The notes: a model not told the origin generated them from the letters alone. Counted from the first letter of the stretch, positions 9,845 to 20,300 are shown. The stretch: DNA of 23,778 nucleotides from Ophiocordyceps camponoti-saundersi (nom. inval.) (GCA_003339415.1 PDHQ01000047.1:173830-197607), one strand, 5' to 3'. Numbers and translations: made by a program.

Positions 9845-10549
9845 ATGTTCCGCCACGCTCCCCTCGCTCTCCTTGTTGCCTTCGCCGCCGCTCAGCTGCC
9901 TTCGCCGCAACAGGCCACCTCTGCTCTTGGTCTCGTCCCTGACGCCCAGAGCACTCCTATCGCCCAGGGCCTTCCCGGAGCCCAGGGCCCTCCCGCAGCC
10001 CAGGGCCCTCCCGGAGCTCAGGGTTCTCCTGGCGCTCAGGGTCCTCCCGGCCCCCAGAGCTCTCTCGGAGTCCCCGCCGCTCCCGCCGCTCCGGGCTCCT
10101 CCTCTGCTCTCGGTGCCCCTGCCAACATCAAAGCCACCCTGTCGTCCGCAATCTCCTCTGCCGCCGAAAGGTTCGTATCCTTCCCTTCCCCTCTCACCCG
10201 GTCCCTTTCCCTGTGGCTGTTTTCAGTCTGTTCGCCTCTGCTAACTCGCTCGCTCCCCTTCAGTGGCCTAAGCTCAGCTTCTGAGTTCTTCGGCGCCCAA
10301 TCTAGCACATCCACCACTTCGTCTTCCTCTTCGTCGTCGTCCTCTTCGTCCTCATCTGATACTTCCGAGTCCACCACCACCACCACCTCGACCGCCACCC
10401 CCTCTTCCACCCGCTCGTCCTCCTCATCCCGCTCCTCTTCGACCTCCAGCTCGACTCGCTCAACCTCTAATCCGGCTGCTACGCCCACCGCCTTCGGTAA
10501 CGTCGTTGGCGCTGCCGTTGCCATGGTCGGCCTTGCTATTGCCATCTAA
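9845..10549 (+). CDS. Secreted, probably GPI-anchored Ser-rich protein with collagen-like repeats
   Basis: Two exons, 9845-10170 and 10264-10549, encode 203 residues. The N-terminus (MFRHAPLALLVAFAAA) is a signal peptide, likely cut before QLPSP. Residues about 40-71 hold a Gly-Pro-Ala-Gln collagen-like array (repeated AQGPPG-type hexamers: GAQGPPAAQGPPGAQGSPG). A short helix-prone stretch (NIKATLSSAISSAAES) is followed by a Ser/Thr-rich region, suited to O-mannosylation, from about 125 to 180. The C-terminus ends in a hydrophobic tail (NVVGAAVAMVGLAIAI) with no charged residue after it, as in GPI-anchor signals. It is most likely a cell-wall or surface protein. The exact family is not recognised, and I see no enzymatic domain or cysteine pattern. 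Confidence 0.85.
   Translation: MFRHAPLALLVAFAAAQLPSPQQATSALGLVPDAQSTPIAQGLPGAQGPPAAQGPPGAQGSPGAQGPPGPQSSLGVPAAPAAPGSSSALGAPANIKATLSSAISSAAERFVSFPSPLTRSLSLWLFSVCSPLLTRSLPFSGLSSASEFFGAQSSTSTTSSSSSSSSSSSSSDTSESTTTTTSTATPSSTRSSSSSRSSSTSSSTRSTSNPAATPTAFGNVVGAAVAMVGLAIAI
10171..10263 (+). other. Intron of the GPI-protein gene (93 nt, no frame change)
   Basis: Donor AAAG|GTTCGT at 10171, branch site GCTAAC (CTAAC at 10241-10245), acceptor CCTTCAG ending at 10263. Its length is a multiple of three and it has no stop, so the unspliced frame stays open. Splicing removes a Phe/Leu/Arg-rich segment that does not fit the Ala/Ser-rich surroundings and gives AAES-GLSSASEF. Confidence 0.88.
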
Positions 10550-10637
10550 GCACTGACTCATAAAACTACCGCCGTGCATATTTATTATTCGTCATGTAAC
10601 GTCGCGCAGCTTTGCAAATACATAAATACATATCTAC

Positions 10638-10691
10638 TTCTTCTTCTTCTTCTTCTTCTTCTACTACTACTACTACTACTATTACTACTAT

Positions 10692-10726
<35 letters not shown>

Positions 10727-10736
10727 TTACTACTAT

Positions 10737-10802
<66 letters not shown>
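10638..10802. repeat. Long TTC/TAC trinucleotide microsatellite
   Basis: Eight TTC units (10638-10661) run into about 47 TAC units (10662-10802). The TAC tract is broken by four TAT units at 10680, 10689, 10725 and 10734; the interruption pair with 9-bp spacing occurs twice, 45 bp apart. It lies about 90 bp after the stop of the GPI-protein gene, probably in or just beyond its 3' untranslated region. The poly-Leu, poly-Thr and poly-Val open frames across it are artefacts. Confidence 0.97.
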
Positions 10803-11753
10803 GTCTTCACTTGCCCACTTCTCCTTGCTTCCCGACACTTCTCCTGCCCCTTGTTGTCACCATTTTCTTTAATTTACACCCTAACACCCTTCTTATCGTA
10901 CAAGTACATGAACGCTGTAGCAACCGTGCCTTTCGTCTAACATCTCAAATGCGAGTCTGTCTTGTGCAAATGTGACAAGTAGTAGCAACTCTGTCGCTGG
11001 CAACTGACCCGTCCTCCTCACACCATGTCTTATTTTCTGCCTCCCCCCCCCCCTTTCCTACCCCCCTTGTCCCGTGTTCAGAAAGGCACTCTTTTTTTTA
11101 TATGTATTTTGTCTTCTCCTCCCTCCTCTGCAAATATTTTGCCACTTCACTACCCCTATCTGCATCGATCCCGTCCATTTTGCCTTCGTCGGCTTTCCTT
11201 TGACGCTTATGGGATGCCGGTATAGGATGCCGGGGAACCCATTAAAAGCTGCAACGACTTTCCAACCACTGGCCTGCGAGGCTCCCATCTTTCCTGCAGT
11301 CGGGCTGTCAGCGCAGCCTGGGGAATCCAGGTAAAACCAAAACTTGTTATTGCCTCATCAGTCGCAACCTCTCCTTTCCCTGCCGCAATCCGTCTTCATG
11401 CCCTTGTGCGTCTAAGGACTCTCGAGGCCAACAGTGAAAAGCCATTCTGGCCATTCTCTCCCCGGAACAATCGGTCCGGGTAGCCCGCGTTGCATTACCC
11501 TCCATCGGAAGACTATTTCGTTTCCACGTGGGCCATAGTAGCCCCGACGAGGAAGCGGCTCCATGACCAATAAGAAAGTATGAAATAAGATCGTAGCAAA
11601 TCGTACAATATCCTGGTCGCAGGCTCTTCATCACCCGCCCCTGTGGCTATTATCGACGGCGATCGCCGGGAGCGAGACGAGAAATAAGGGAGAGAGGCAG
11701 TAGACACGGACCTCAGTCTATCGTCTCCGTTCCTCCGCCCGTTTTCTCTTGCT
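10803..11753. other. Convergent intergenic region, no gene seen
   Basis: This lies between the 3' ends of the GPI-protein gene and the La-protein gene. It has pyrimidine-rich patches (C runs at about 11043-11066) and no frame with protein-like composition. The part near 11500-11753 is probably the La-gene 3' untranslated region. Confidence 0.6.
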
Positions 11754-14337
11754 TTAGAAGCGAGCAGCATCGTTGCCAGCGGGATTGATCCCGAATGTAG
11801 TTGTGCTCGCCGCCGATTCGTCGCCAATCCCGTTGGTTTTCCCTGTAGCTGCGGAGGCCTTCACGTCGGCTTTGCTCTCCGAACCAATCGTGACCGTCGG
11901 TTGGGCATTGAGGCCTTGTTCAAGGCTGGTAGATCCACTCGGCGCAGTGGTGCCAAGGGGCGAAAAGTCGGGCACTTCAGCGGAAAGATTCGACCCGCCG
12001 TGGACGATACCCCCATTGGCCGTCCCGTTGACCATGCCATGCCCGTCTGGAAGCTGGTGGAACGTAACCTCGCTCTGGCCATTATATGGCAGAGACGGCG
12101 CGACGCCATATGAGCCCGGCGTCATGCCATTGAACTGCGGCCCGACGGTGAAGGGGCGGTTCTTAAAGGTGAGACGTGCGGGGCCGCTAGTTCGGGCGAA
12201 GTCGTCGCGTTCCTCCATCGGCAAGACGAAGCACTGCCAGTCCACTCTGCGGCGGAGTCGCTCAACATCGTCCTCTCCCACGACAAAGTCAAGCTCGCTC
12301 GACGACTCACACACGGCTCGTATCATGTTCATGTCGGACGTGAGCTCCCTTATGCGCTTGAACGCCGCGACAAAGTGCAGATGAACGAAGCCTTGTGAGT
12401 CCATCCTCCTGCGGAGATACATATCCTTGCAAAGATTCTCGATCGAAAGATAATATTCGATCTGGTGCTTCAACAAGGAAAAGAGCACAGAGTCCCAATA
12501 CGGCTGCGGCGGGAACGCTGGTATGGCGGACAGCGGTGCCATGGGATACTCGTAAGGCCCGAATTGGGTCTGCACAGGCGGCAGCCGCGTCGACCCATTA
12601 GGCAAAGACATGCGATGGTAGTTTGCGCCGGTACCGTTGCGGCCTCGCCCGCCCCTCGTCTGGTGTGGCATATATGTCTGCCCATGGCCACCCTGTCTCG
12701 GCGGAGGGCCAGAAGGGCCTTGCTGTCGAGATTGCATAGACCCAGACGCGTAGCTGACTGAGGCCTGTTGATGGTGTGCATGGGTGTTGATGGAGTGATG
12801 TCCTCCGCGACCCCGAAATGGACCCCGTCCCTTATCGACACGACCCTCCGGACGGTCTCGGACTGCATTACCCTGCTCTAGTGAGCGTTCCTGCAGGTGA
12901 GATAAAAGTCAGAAATAATTCATTAATAAACGGAGTAGAAAAAGGTGAAGAATATCAGGGCACCGGCTTCGCCGAATAGGTCCGTCGAAACTGTCCCGGC
13001 CAGCACATCCTGTCGCGCAGGCGACAGCCGCATATGGATATACGTACAGCTGGATGAGACGTCATGTCCTTGATCTTTTCTCCGGTGGCAGCACCGGAAA
13101 TTCTTTTCTGTTCTTTCACCGAGGCGTCCAGGGATGCGCGTTTCGTCGACGGCGGCGTTGAGCTGATCCGAGCCGAGGATGGGTCAGACTCGCGCGGTCG
13201 ATCTTTGGAGTCGTTGGACTTGCTGGTCGCGCCGGCCAGCGCAGCCCTGTCCCCGGCCGTCGGGCCGATCGGCGTTCGGGGACCTGCTGAACCTCGAGCG
13301 CCACCGCGAGGCTTGGAAGTGCGCATGTGTGGCATGTGCGTCTCGAAGTGGACGGTGGGAACGTAATCGTAAGCGACCCATTTGCCTTTCTGCCGTGACT
13401 TCGCATGAGGCCCTTCGTCAGAAACATCCTTGAGCTCTTTGCCGTGGCGTTCGACCTGAGCGGGTATCGACTTTCTCTTGTCTTCCTTAATCGCGGTTTC
13501 GGGTGTAGGCCAAGAGGCGGCGTCTTCCACAGACGGCAGAACATCAGACTTGGCTTCTTTGAAATGGTCGCCATCTGGAGCGGGCCTCCGACTGCCGTTA
13601 CGTTCAGGACGGGCGGCATCAGCCATGCTGCGAACTGGCTTCGCTCCATTCGTAGCCGCGGCATCTCGGACCGGAACAGAATCATGAGCATACTTGGCCG
13701 ATGCCGATTTCCGTAAGGCATCAGGCTGAACGTGCACGCCGTTGGTTGTATCCTCGCCAGAATCCATGACTGGCTTGGACTTCGCCATTTGTGCCTCTCT
13801 CCTCTGATGCCAAACGTTGACAGATGGTATAGGCGCCTCGGACAGTTCGATTCGGGGAGCATCCTGCAAGGGTATCTGCATCTTGTCGATGCTTGAAGCA
13901 AGATCGTCGGCAAGCGGATCGGTGGTCCAGGTTTTCTTTCCTGTCGGGCGATGCTTCCTGGCATCATGCTCTTCGACGGACTGCGCCGCGGAGCTCGAAG
14001 ATCCCGGCCCTCTGTCGGCTCGCCGCCACGGTCGGTCTATCCGAGCAGCGTCGTCGTCTCGCTTAGAATCAAGCTTCCTTTCGATAGCCGTCTCAGAGCG
14101 CAGGTCGCTCTCCGAGCCGAAGCTCGAGGCAACCTCGTGCTTGTCGGCCGTAGAAGGGGTAGCATCGGCGGTGCGGGGCGTGCCCGACGAGTTGGTCGGT
14201 TTATCCGGGGACACGGCAATGGCGATGGCAGACTGTGATCCTGGTGCCTGAGCGGGCGGGTTGGAGGGCGGAGTAACGGAAGGCATGCCATGGCCTTTGG
14301 CCGCCTGTGCGTATGAGAAGGTCGAATAGGCTGCCAT
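11754..14337 (-). CDS. La-motif RNA-binding protein (LARP1/Sro9-like), two exons
   Basis: Exon 1 runs 14337-13048 (430 codons) and exon 2 runs 12890-11754, giving 808 residues. The ATG at 14337 gives MAAYSTFSYAQAAKG, the usual start of fungal La-related proteins, and is the only in-frame Met near it. Exon 1 is mostly disordered but has family blocks SVNVWHQRREAQMAKSK, ASWPTPETAIKEDKRK and KGKWVAYDYVPTVHFE. Exon 2 begins with an RGG-type patch (GRGPFRGRGG), then the La motif at about residues 564-651 (HQIEYYLSIENLCKDMYLRR, MDSQGFVHLHFVAAFKRIREL), then a low-complexity tail. LARP1/Sro9 proteins bind mRNA and polysomes and affect translation and mRNA stability, mainly in the cytoplasm. I cannot separate LARP1-type from Slf1/Sro9-type by eye. 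No RRM follows the La motif, which argues against genuine La. Confidence 0.93.
12891..13047 (-). other. Intron of the La-protein gene (157 nt, phase 0)
   Basis: Donor GCT|GTACGT at 13047, branch-like CTGAC (in TTTCTGACTTT, about 12912-12908), acceptor CACCTGCAG ending at 12891. It joins DMTSHPA to ERSLEQGN in frame and places the RGG patch (GRGPFRGRGG) in exon 2. Both flanking frames run into stops or unrelated sequence if not spliced. Confidence 0.92.
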
Positions 14338-15540
14338 TTCAAGAGCGTTCGACTCGGCTGCGGAGATGGTGTCAGAAGAGAGGGTCCAGTTTGCAGGGGA
14401 GGGTTGTCCTTCACGCACGAGGCGTCGTCTGTTGCTGTGCGCGCTGGCAACGCTCCCCAAACGGGGTGAAAAGTGGAACGTCGGCAAAGGAGGAAAACGA
14501 CGATTTCGATGACCTGTGCTGTCCGCGTTGCGTCGGCGTCGGCGGTAAATGGAAAAGAGAAAATGCCTCTTTCACGGGCTGACGCTTGGTCGGTTGAAAG
14601 GTCGATTGTGTGGCTTCCCGGAACTGACGGTCACGTCTGGGCGGGCGATCGCTGGGGGGGAAGGGGGAATCCCCGGACGGACGGTAGGGTCGGCAGTTGT
14701 AGTCCAGTGTTCAAGCCGTCAGTCCGACGATGTGGCCACAGCCTTTGCAACAAAAAAAAAACACCCCGTAGAAGAGATTGCACGGGCGAAAGCCTCGAGC
14801 AAAATTCGACGGGCGACGAGACGGCGGAAGCCCCAGTGCACTGATGCAGATTGATGAGAAGGGAGGGCAGTAGAAGGGGGTGGAGGGGGTTCGGCTGAAG
14901 AGATGCAGGGCACGCCGAGGCGAAGCGAAGCGAACGAGGGAGGCTTGAAAGGTAGGTAGGTAGTTTGAGAAAAGACAGGTTGACTTGCTGGCACGTTGGG
15001 GCCCTGAGAGAAGAGGGGAGGGGGGGTGAGAGGGGTGCCGGCAGAAACGAACTGCGCTCTCGAGACAGTCCGAGTAATGGGGACCGGAGAAGAGAAGCCG
15101 CAATAAAGAACTGCAGCGAGAGTGGTGGAAGGTGAGGGTATCGAGGGATCGTGGTTAGGGCGAAGCGGAGGAGGGCAAATAAAAGGTCAGAGGTTTTTTT
15201 TTGGGTTTTTTTTTTTTACTCGGTTCTCAGTGTTTGTGTGAGGCGAACAAATTTTTCCCTCCCCTCTTCTTCCCCCCCCCCTCTCTCTCTCTCTCTGGGG
15301 GCCGCTTCAGCGAGTGACGGGGAGGGTGCGGGCAGCAGTCTTCGTGCAATAGGGTGCAAGTAGCCTGTAGGTACCTTCCCATCGCGGCAGATACCTGCTT
15401 ATGTAGCGGGTACCGTAAACATCTGCTTGCCGGGCGTCGGTCAGTGACTCCAGTCCACGGTTAAAGGCGCAACAGCCGGAGGCACCAGCACCAGCAGGCG
15501 TCTCCTCCAGTGGGGAATAAACAGCACGCTGGACAGAGCC

Positions 15541-15571
15541 TAGGTAGATAGGTAGGTACCTAGGTAGGTAA
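15541..15571. repeat. TAGG tetranucleotide cluster
   Basis: Imperfect TAGG/TAGA units including GGTAGGTACCTAGGTAGG. Related copies lie at about 14951-14963, 15968-15981 and 15999-16020, so the motif clusters next to the AT-rich block. Confidence 0.85.
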
Positions 15572-15660
15572 GTATGTATGTCTGAGCAGGACTCCCGGGC
15601 ATGCTGCCTGGGGTACCTACTACCTCGGTTTCTATCGGACCTCTTTGCGGGGGTTCTGTG

Positions 15661-15684
15661 CTGACTGCTGACTGCTGACTGCTG
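15661..15684. repeat. Tandem 7-bp repeat CTGACTG
   Basis: Three full copies plus a partial fourth copy of CTGACTG, head to tail without mismatches. Confidence 0.9.
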
Positions 15685-15741
15685 AATCATGAATGTGTGT
15701 GTGTACGTACCACCTACCTGTGTGCACATATCTACATACCT

Positions 15742-15765
15742 TGTACATATATGCATATATGTACA
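15742..15765. repeat. 24-bp perfect palindrome
   Basis: The 24 bases are identical to their own reverse complement: TGTACATATATG on the left, CATATATGTACA on the right. It is made of alternating purine-pyrimidine steps, so it could extrude a cruciform. It lies about 1.4 kb upstream of the La-gene ATG. Confidence 0.92.
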
Positions 15766-16499
15766 TAGATGTAGGGTGTGAGTGTTTCTTATCGCACTGT
15801 ATTCCACCACTTGTCAGTCCGGTATCCGTATACACATAGAAACTACCATGTACTGTGTAGTATGATCAACGAACATTACCCGAAGTATTCGAACACTCAC
15901 TCAGCCGAGCTCGCCTGAAAACATATAAAGAACTTGATTATAGGATGAAATCTACTAAATATATACTTAGGTAGGTAGGTACTTGTAAGTAACAGGAATA
16001 CTACCTGCCTTAGTAGGTAGCTACTGTCACGAGATATAGGGTTAAATACGTACCGTTGCACCTTAGGGGGTGCTTCCCGTTTTATATAGTATAGCGGTAT
16101 AGTGTACTTTACCTTACGATAGTTATAAGCCCGGTTAGTGCTCTCTAATCTAATTCGTTTAATTCTACTATTCTTATAGCTTATATACCCTATACTCTAT
16201 AAATTTACTTAATTAATTAAGCCTTTATAGAAGTAAAGCTATTATTACTTTTTTTAGCAAATTTATAACCCCTAAATTTATTAATTTTTAACTATAATTA
16301 ATAACTTTAATAATATAATAACTAATATAATAGTAAACTTTACGATATTAGTTAAACTTACCTTTATTCTTAAAAACCCTAAAGATTAAACTAATTAATA
16401 TTAAGATATTATTAATATAGTATAAGGTTATAATATTTAGTTTTTTATAAACTTAGAAATATAAAAAACCCTTATAAAGCTAAATTAACTAGAAATCTT

Positions 16500-17525
16500 A
16501 TTTATAAGCTTAGAAAGTTAAATAAGGAGCGAGACCCTTAATCCTAAGACTTTTTAATTACTTAAAGAAGAATATAAAATATTTACTTTTCTAAACTTCT
16601 AAAAAGACCTAAAAGAATATTATTAGATAAAAAAAGTACTAAAGGGGATAAATCTTTTTATTTAAGTAAGCCTCTTATTAGCTTATTAATCCTTAATTTA
16701 AAAAGATTTCTCCCCTAAAGAGAAACTTATTATTTTTTAAGCCCTTATATAGCTTAAAGAAACGGCTAAATATAAGTTAGCTAAAAATAAGTTACGAGAT
16801 CTTTTTTATAAAACCTTTCTAAAAAAGATATTAATAACTAAGTTACTTAATTAATCTAAGCTTAGTAAATTTACTTACGATTAAATAGCGTAAAGTTTAC
16901 TAATAAGGTATATATTAAATATTTTATTTACTTAGTAAAAGATTATTATCTTTTATTTATATAAATAATATAATATAACCTTAATCTAATCCGCTATAAG
17001 AATTATAGAAAGGCTTTTTAATTTATTAATATCTTTTAAGAATTCTATAAGTTTAATTATAAAGCCCCTAAGCTTAATTAAATTGAGAAGAAAATAGCCT
17101 TTATTATTTACGATAATTTTAAGTAATAGATAAAGGCAAATACCTTATAAAATAAAGATTAAAATAGCCGCCCGGTAAAATAAGCCCCTCCCCTTTCTTT
17201 TTTAACTAATAACCTTAGAAAGCGTAACGCTTAAGTTTATACTTAGTATAGTATAATAAAGTTATAAGATAACTATATATAAAAGATAACTATAAGGTTA
17301 CGTAAGTATTATAAAGCTATTACGATATAATACCGAAACTAGTTAGAAAATATATAATATATTTCTAGTTAGGATAGAATAGTTAGATATAAAAAATAAG
17401 TCCTTAAACTACGCTAAGGTCTTAGATAAGACCTTAGGAGTTATAGTTCGTATCGTAAAGAGTTTACCCTTAAGTTATAATCCCCTTATATATAGTTTAT
17501 AGTAATTTCTAATATTATAATTTAG
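16500..17525 (+). pseudogene. Decayed coding-like stretch of unknown identity left of gag
   Basis: Plus-strand frames read as protein apart from TAA/TAG stops, which is what RIP makes of Trp and Gln codons. One segment lies at about 16741-16930 (TAKYKLAKNKLRDLF); another, in a different frame, lies at about 17001-17520 (APPLSFLTNNLRKRNA, DRIVRYKK, LRSYSSYRKEFTLKL). I do not recognise the family. It could be a second mobile element, a 5' extension of the retrotransposon, or a captured gene. Frame changes suggest indels or an intron. The 5' LTR expected in this area could not be resolved. Confidence 0.4.
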
Positions 17526-17699
17526 TAAGAATTAACTTTATTTTTAATATAACTTTTAAAATAAACTTTTATAAATTATACTTATATATTTTTCTTTCTT
17601 TTTCTTAACTTAATTATCGCTATCTCTCTTTTTTAATATATCTTATATAAGCTTCCCTTATAACTTTAATTTTTATTTAAGAGATACTTATTTTTAGCT

Positions 17700-18858
17700 T
17701 AAACTTACTTTTTTTAACTTAGTACTAACTCCTATATACTTTATTATACCTTATATAACTCGCTTTTAGAACTAACCTCCGTAAGCGGAGGACTATTCCT
17801 TAGATATCTCCTTTACTCCCTTTTCGGACTATCCGGCTTAAACTAATATAGCCCCCCTTATTAAAACTTTAAAGGCCGCTTAATATAATCTTACTCCTTA
17901 GGAAAAAATATTCCGGAACTTTATTATTAACTTCCTTTAAAAACGAGGAATTAATAATCCTCGAGATATTCTAATCCCTAAAAAAAATCCTACTAACTTA
18001 GCTATAAGTTTCTAGCGTAAGCGCTACTTATTAATATTAGATTTTAGTTAAGATAAGAATATTAAACTTTCGAATATTATTAAATTAAAAAAATAACTTA
18101 TAATTTATAAATATTAAAATTAGCTTAAGGACCTTAAAAACTCTTTCCTTACGGTACTTAAAAAATATTATAAAAATAAAAATAAAATTCTTAAAGCTTT
18201 AGATAATATATACTTAAACTTTTATACTTATTAGAGGTTTTATAAATATAGCTTATTTATTAAGGAATAAGCGTAACTTATAAGTAATTAGCTTACTTTT
18301 AAAAAATAATCTTATAATTTTTTAAAAAATCCCGGGAATCGAACTATAACTATAGCTATTATATTTTAAAATATTAAATAACGAGATAATTAGATATTTT
18401 ATAATTTTTATATTTATTTAAAAAGTTTAAAAAAATATTTTAACGCTTATTTTTTTAAAAAACTTACTTTAAACTATTTCTCCTAATTACTCCCTTAGCT
18501 ATAAGCTAAGATTTTTAAATAATATTAGCTAAATACTTTTAACTATTAGGAAATAGTTTTCCTAGCTTAATAGATTTAGAATTCTAGCTTAGGTAAGTTT
18601 TACTAATATCGCTATAATAATTTTATAAAACGATAATAAACTAACTTTAATTTAAGTTATTATTATAACGATAGTTCCTTAAAGCCTTATAATAAAAATA
18701 GCGGTTTTAACCGCTTTAGGGAAAATAAGGATAAGAGGAACTTATCTAATAAGAAATTAAATACTTTAATTTATTTTTATTATAAAAAGAAAAGCTATAA
18801 GGAATCTAACTATTAGTTAAAATACCGTAAGAAAGCTAAGGCCGCGAAGACTAAATAA
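17700..18858 (+). pseudogene. gag: Degraded gag with zinc knuckle
   Basis: A single frame can be followed from about 17700 to a final TAA at 18856-18858, broken only by RIP-type stops. The N-terminal part is Pro/Ser-rich, the centre is helical and capsid-like, and the C-terminal part is Asn/Arg/Lys-rich (GFNRFRENKDKRN) just before a CX2CX4HX4C knuckle at 18772-18813. That knuckle now reads YFYYKKKSYKESNY. Gag is the nucleocapsid/capsid precursor of LTR retrotransposons. Confidence 0.85.
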
Positions 18859-18914
18859 ACCTAAGCTAGCTTATTAAAGAAAAGTTTAAAAAACTTAAAA
18901 ATATTAATATAAAA

Positions 18915-19400
18915 GTCTCTTTACTAATATTTTTAATAGAAGGAACTTTTAAGATTTCTAATATACTCTAAATAGAACTTACCCCTTTTCCGGTATTCGT
19001 TAAATTTAATATTTATAGCGAAATTAATTTTATTAACTTTTCTTATATAAAAAAATATATATTATTATTTTTAGATAATAACCTTTCTCTTTTTATAAAA
19101 GGTATTAGTAAATACGCTTTAATTAATAAACTCTAGGAGGTATTAGTTATTTTTCGTAATATAAATAGGATAGAAAAGATATTAGTTTATTATTATTTCG
19201 GTATCTTTAATATAGTAGTAAATAATAACTCTATTATTTTAAGGATATTTACCTTAATAGCCGAATAAATTTACTTATCCCCCGATATTTATAAATAATA
19301 ATATAAATTATCTTAATTATTATAAGCTTACCTCCTTAACGCTAAGGAATTTATCTAAGAGGCTAAATAATATTTATATATTTTCTAAATTATATTAAAC
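18915..19400 (+). pseudogene. pol: Degraded aspartic protease region of pol
   Basis: In the frame used by RT, about 19008-19040 reads NIYSEINFIN, resembling the D-S-G-A active-site stretch of retroelement proteases with Asp changed to Tyr or lost. The surroundings fit a small protease domain upstream of RT. This is the weakest of the domain calls. Confidence 0.6.
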
Positions 19401-19499
19401 TTAATATTTTTTACGTTTATAGATAAAAAAGACTCTAAGCTACTACTAATATTAAAAATCGAAATCCCCCTAATTTTCGCTAAATTCGAAAATATATTC

Positions 19500-20300
19500 T
19501 CGAAATCTAAAGCCTTAATCCTTCCTAATAAGAAAGATACTATCTACGCTATTAATTTAGTTAATAACGCTACGCCTCCCTAAAGTCTTATTTACCCTCT
19601 TTCCTAGATTAAACTTAAAATACTTTAAGAATACCTTAATAATACTCTAAGTAAAAATTAGATATAAGAATTTTAAAGCTTAAATAGCGCCCTTATTTTC
19701 TTTATCTCTAAGAAAGATAAGGAACTATAACTTTACGTAGATTATTAAAGTTTTAATAAGGTAACGATTAAGAATTATTACCCTCTCTTACTTATTTCGG
19801 AGATTATAGACTAAGTTTAAAGCGCTACGATTTTCTTAAAAATTAACCTCTAGTATATTTATTACTATATTCGTATTAAAAATAGCGATAAATAAAAAAC
19901 TACTTTCCGCTTATAATATAGTTATTTCGAATATCTTATTATTCCTTTTAGCTTAACGAATACTCCGGTAACTTTCTAATATTATATTAATTAAATACTT
20001 AAAACCTTAATAGATATTATCTATATCGTTTATTTAGATAATATATTAATTTATTTTAAAATAAAGGAGGATTATACCTAATATTTTCGCGATATTCTAG
20101 CGAAACTCCGAAAAGCTAACTTATATATAAATATTACTAAATATATTTTTTATTAAGAAATAGTTAAGTTCCTTAGATATATTATTAATATATATAATAT
20201 CTTTATAAACTTAAAAAAAAATATAAGTAATAGCTAACTAAAAAAAACTAAGCTTTTTTTATAATTTTTAGATTTTTCTAGGCTTTTATAACTATTACTA
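19500..20300 (+). pseudogene. pol: Degraded reverse transcriptase domain
   Basis: Clear RT landmarks in order: ILPNKKDTIYAINL and SLIYPLS (before the fingers), FFISKKDKEL and VDY*SFNKVTIKNYYPLLL (fingers), FEYLIIPFSLTNTPVTF (palm), then YLDNILIYF at 20031-20057 where active elements have YLDD-I-L-V/I-F/Y-S. The second catalytic Asp is Asn (GAC to AAT-type change). FLRYIIN follows, and FLGF and RFIP-Y-S-NIVAPLT appear after a frame switch at about 20200-20250. Confidence 0.95.

Larger units (their letters stand above)
14338..16140. other. Upstream region of the La-protein gene grading into AT-rich DNA, no gene seen
   Basis: The proximal part (14338 to about 15150) should carry the La-gene promoter and leader. 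The remainder is rich in simple sequence: T runs at 15195-15218, a CT tract at about 15279-15296, TAGG repeats, a 7-bp tandem at 15661-15684 and a palindrome at 15742-15765. From about 15840 AT content rises, but CpA and TpG are still frequent until about 16140. Open frames here start at GTG or ATG but have repeat-driven compositions. Confidence 0.65.

Noticed and set aside
10574..10975. Poly-Leu, poly-Thr and poly-Val open frames on both strands
   Set aside because: All are readings of the TTC/TAC microsatellite.
15307..15835. Minus-strand frames with His/Tyr/Thr-rich text
   Set aside because: They start at GTG or read TAGG/GT microsatellites. No motif and no intron structure.
15900..16140. 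Possible tRNA or telomere-like repeat near the AT border (GGGTTAAA, TTAGGGGG)
   Set aside because: No cloverleaf or tandem TTAGGG array is present.
16141..17700. 5' LTR of the gypsy element matching a 3' LTR at 22545-23378
   Set aside because: No convincing shared stretch could be found by eye in such AT-rich, RIPed DNA, so no LTR is annotated.
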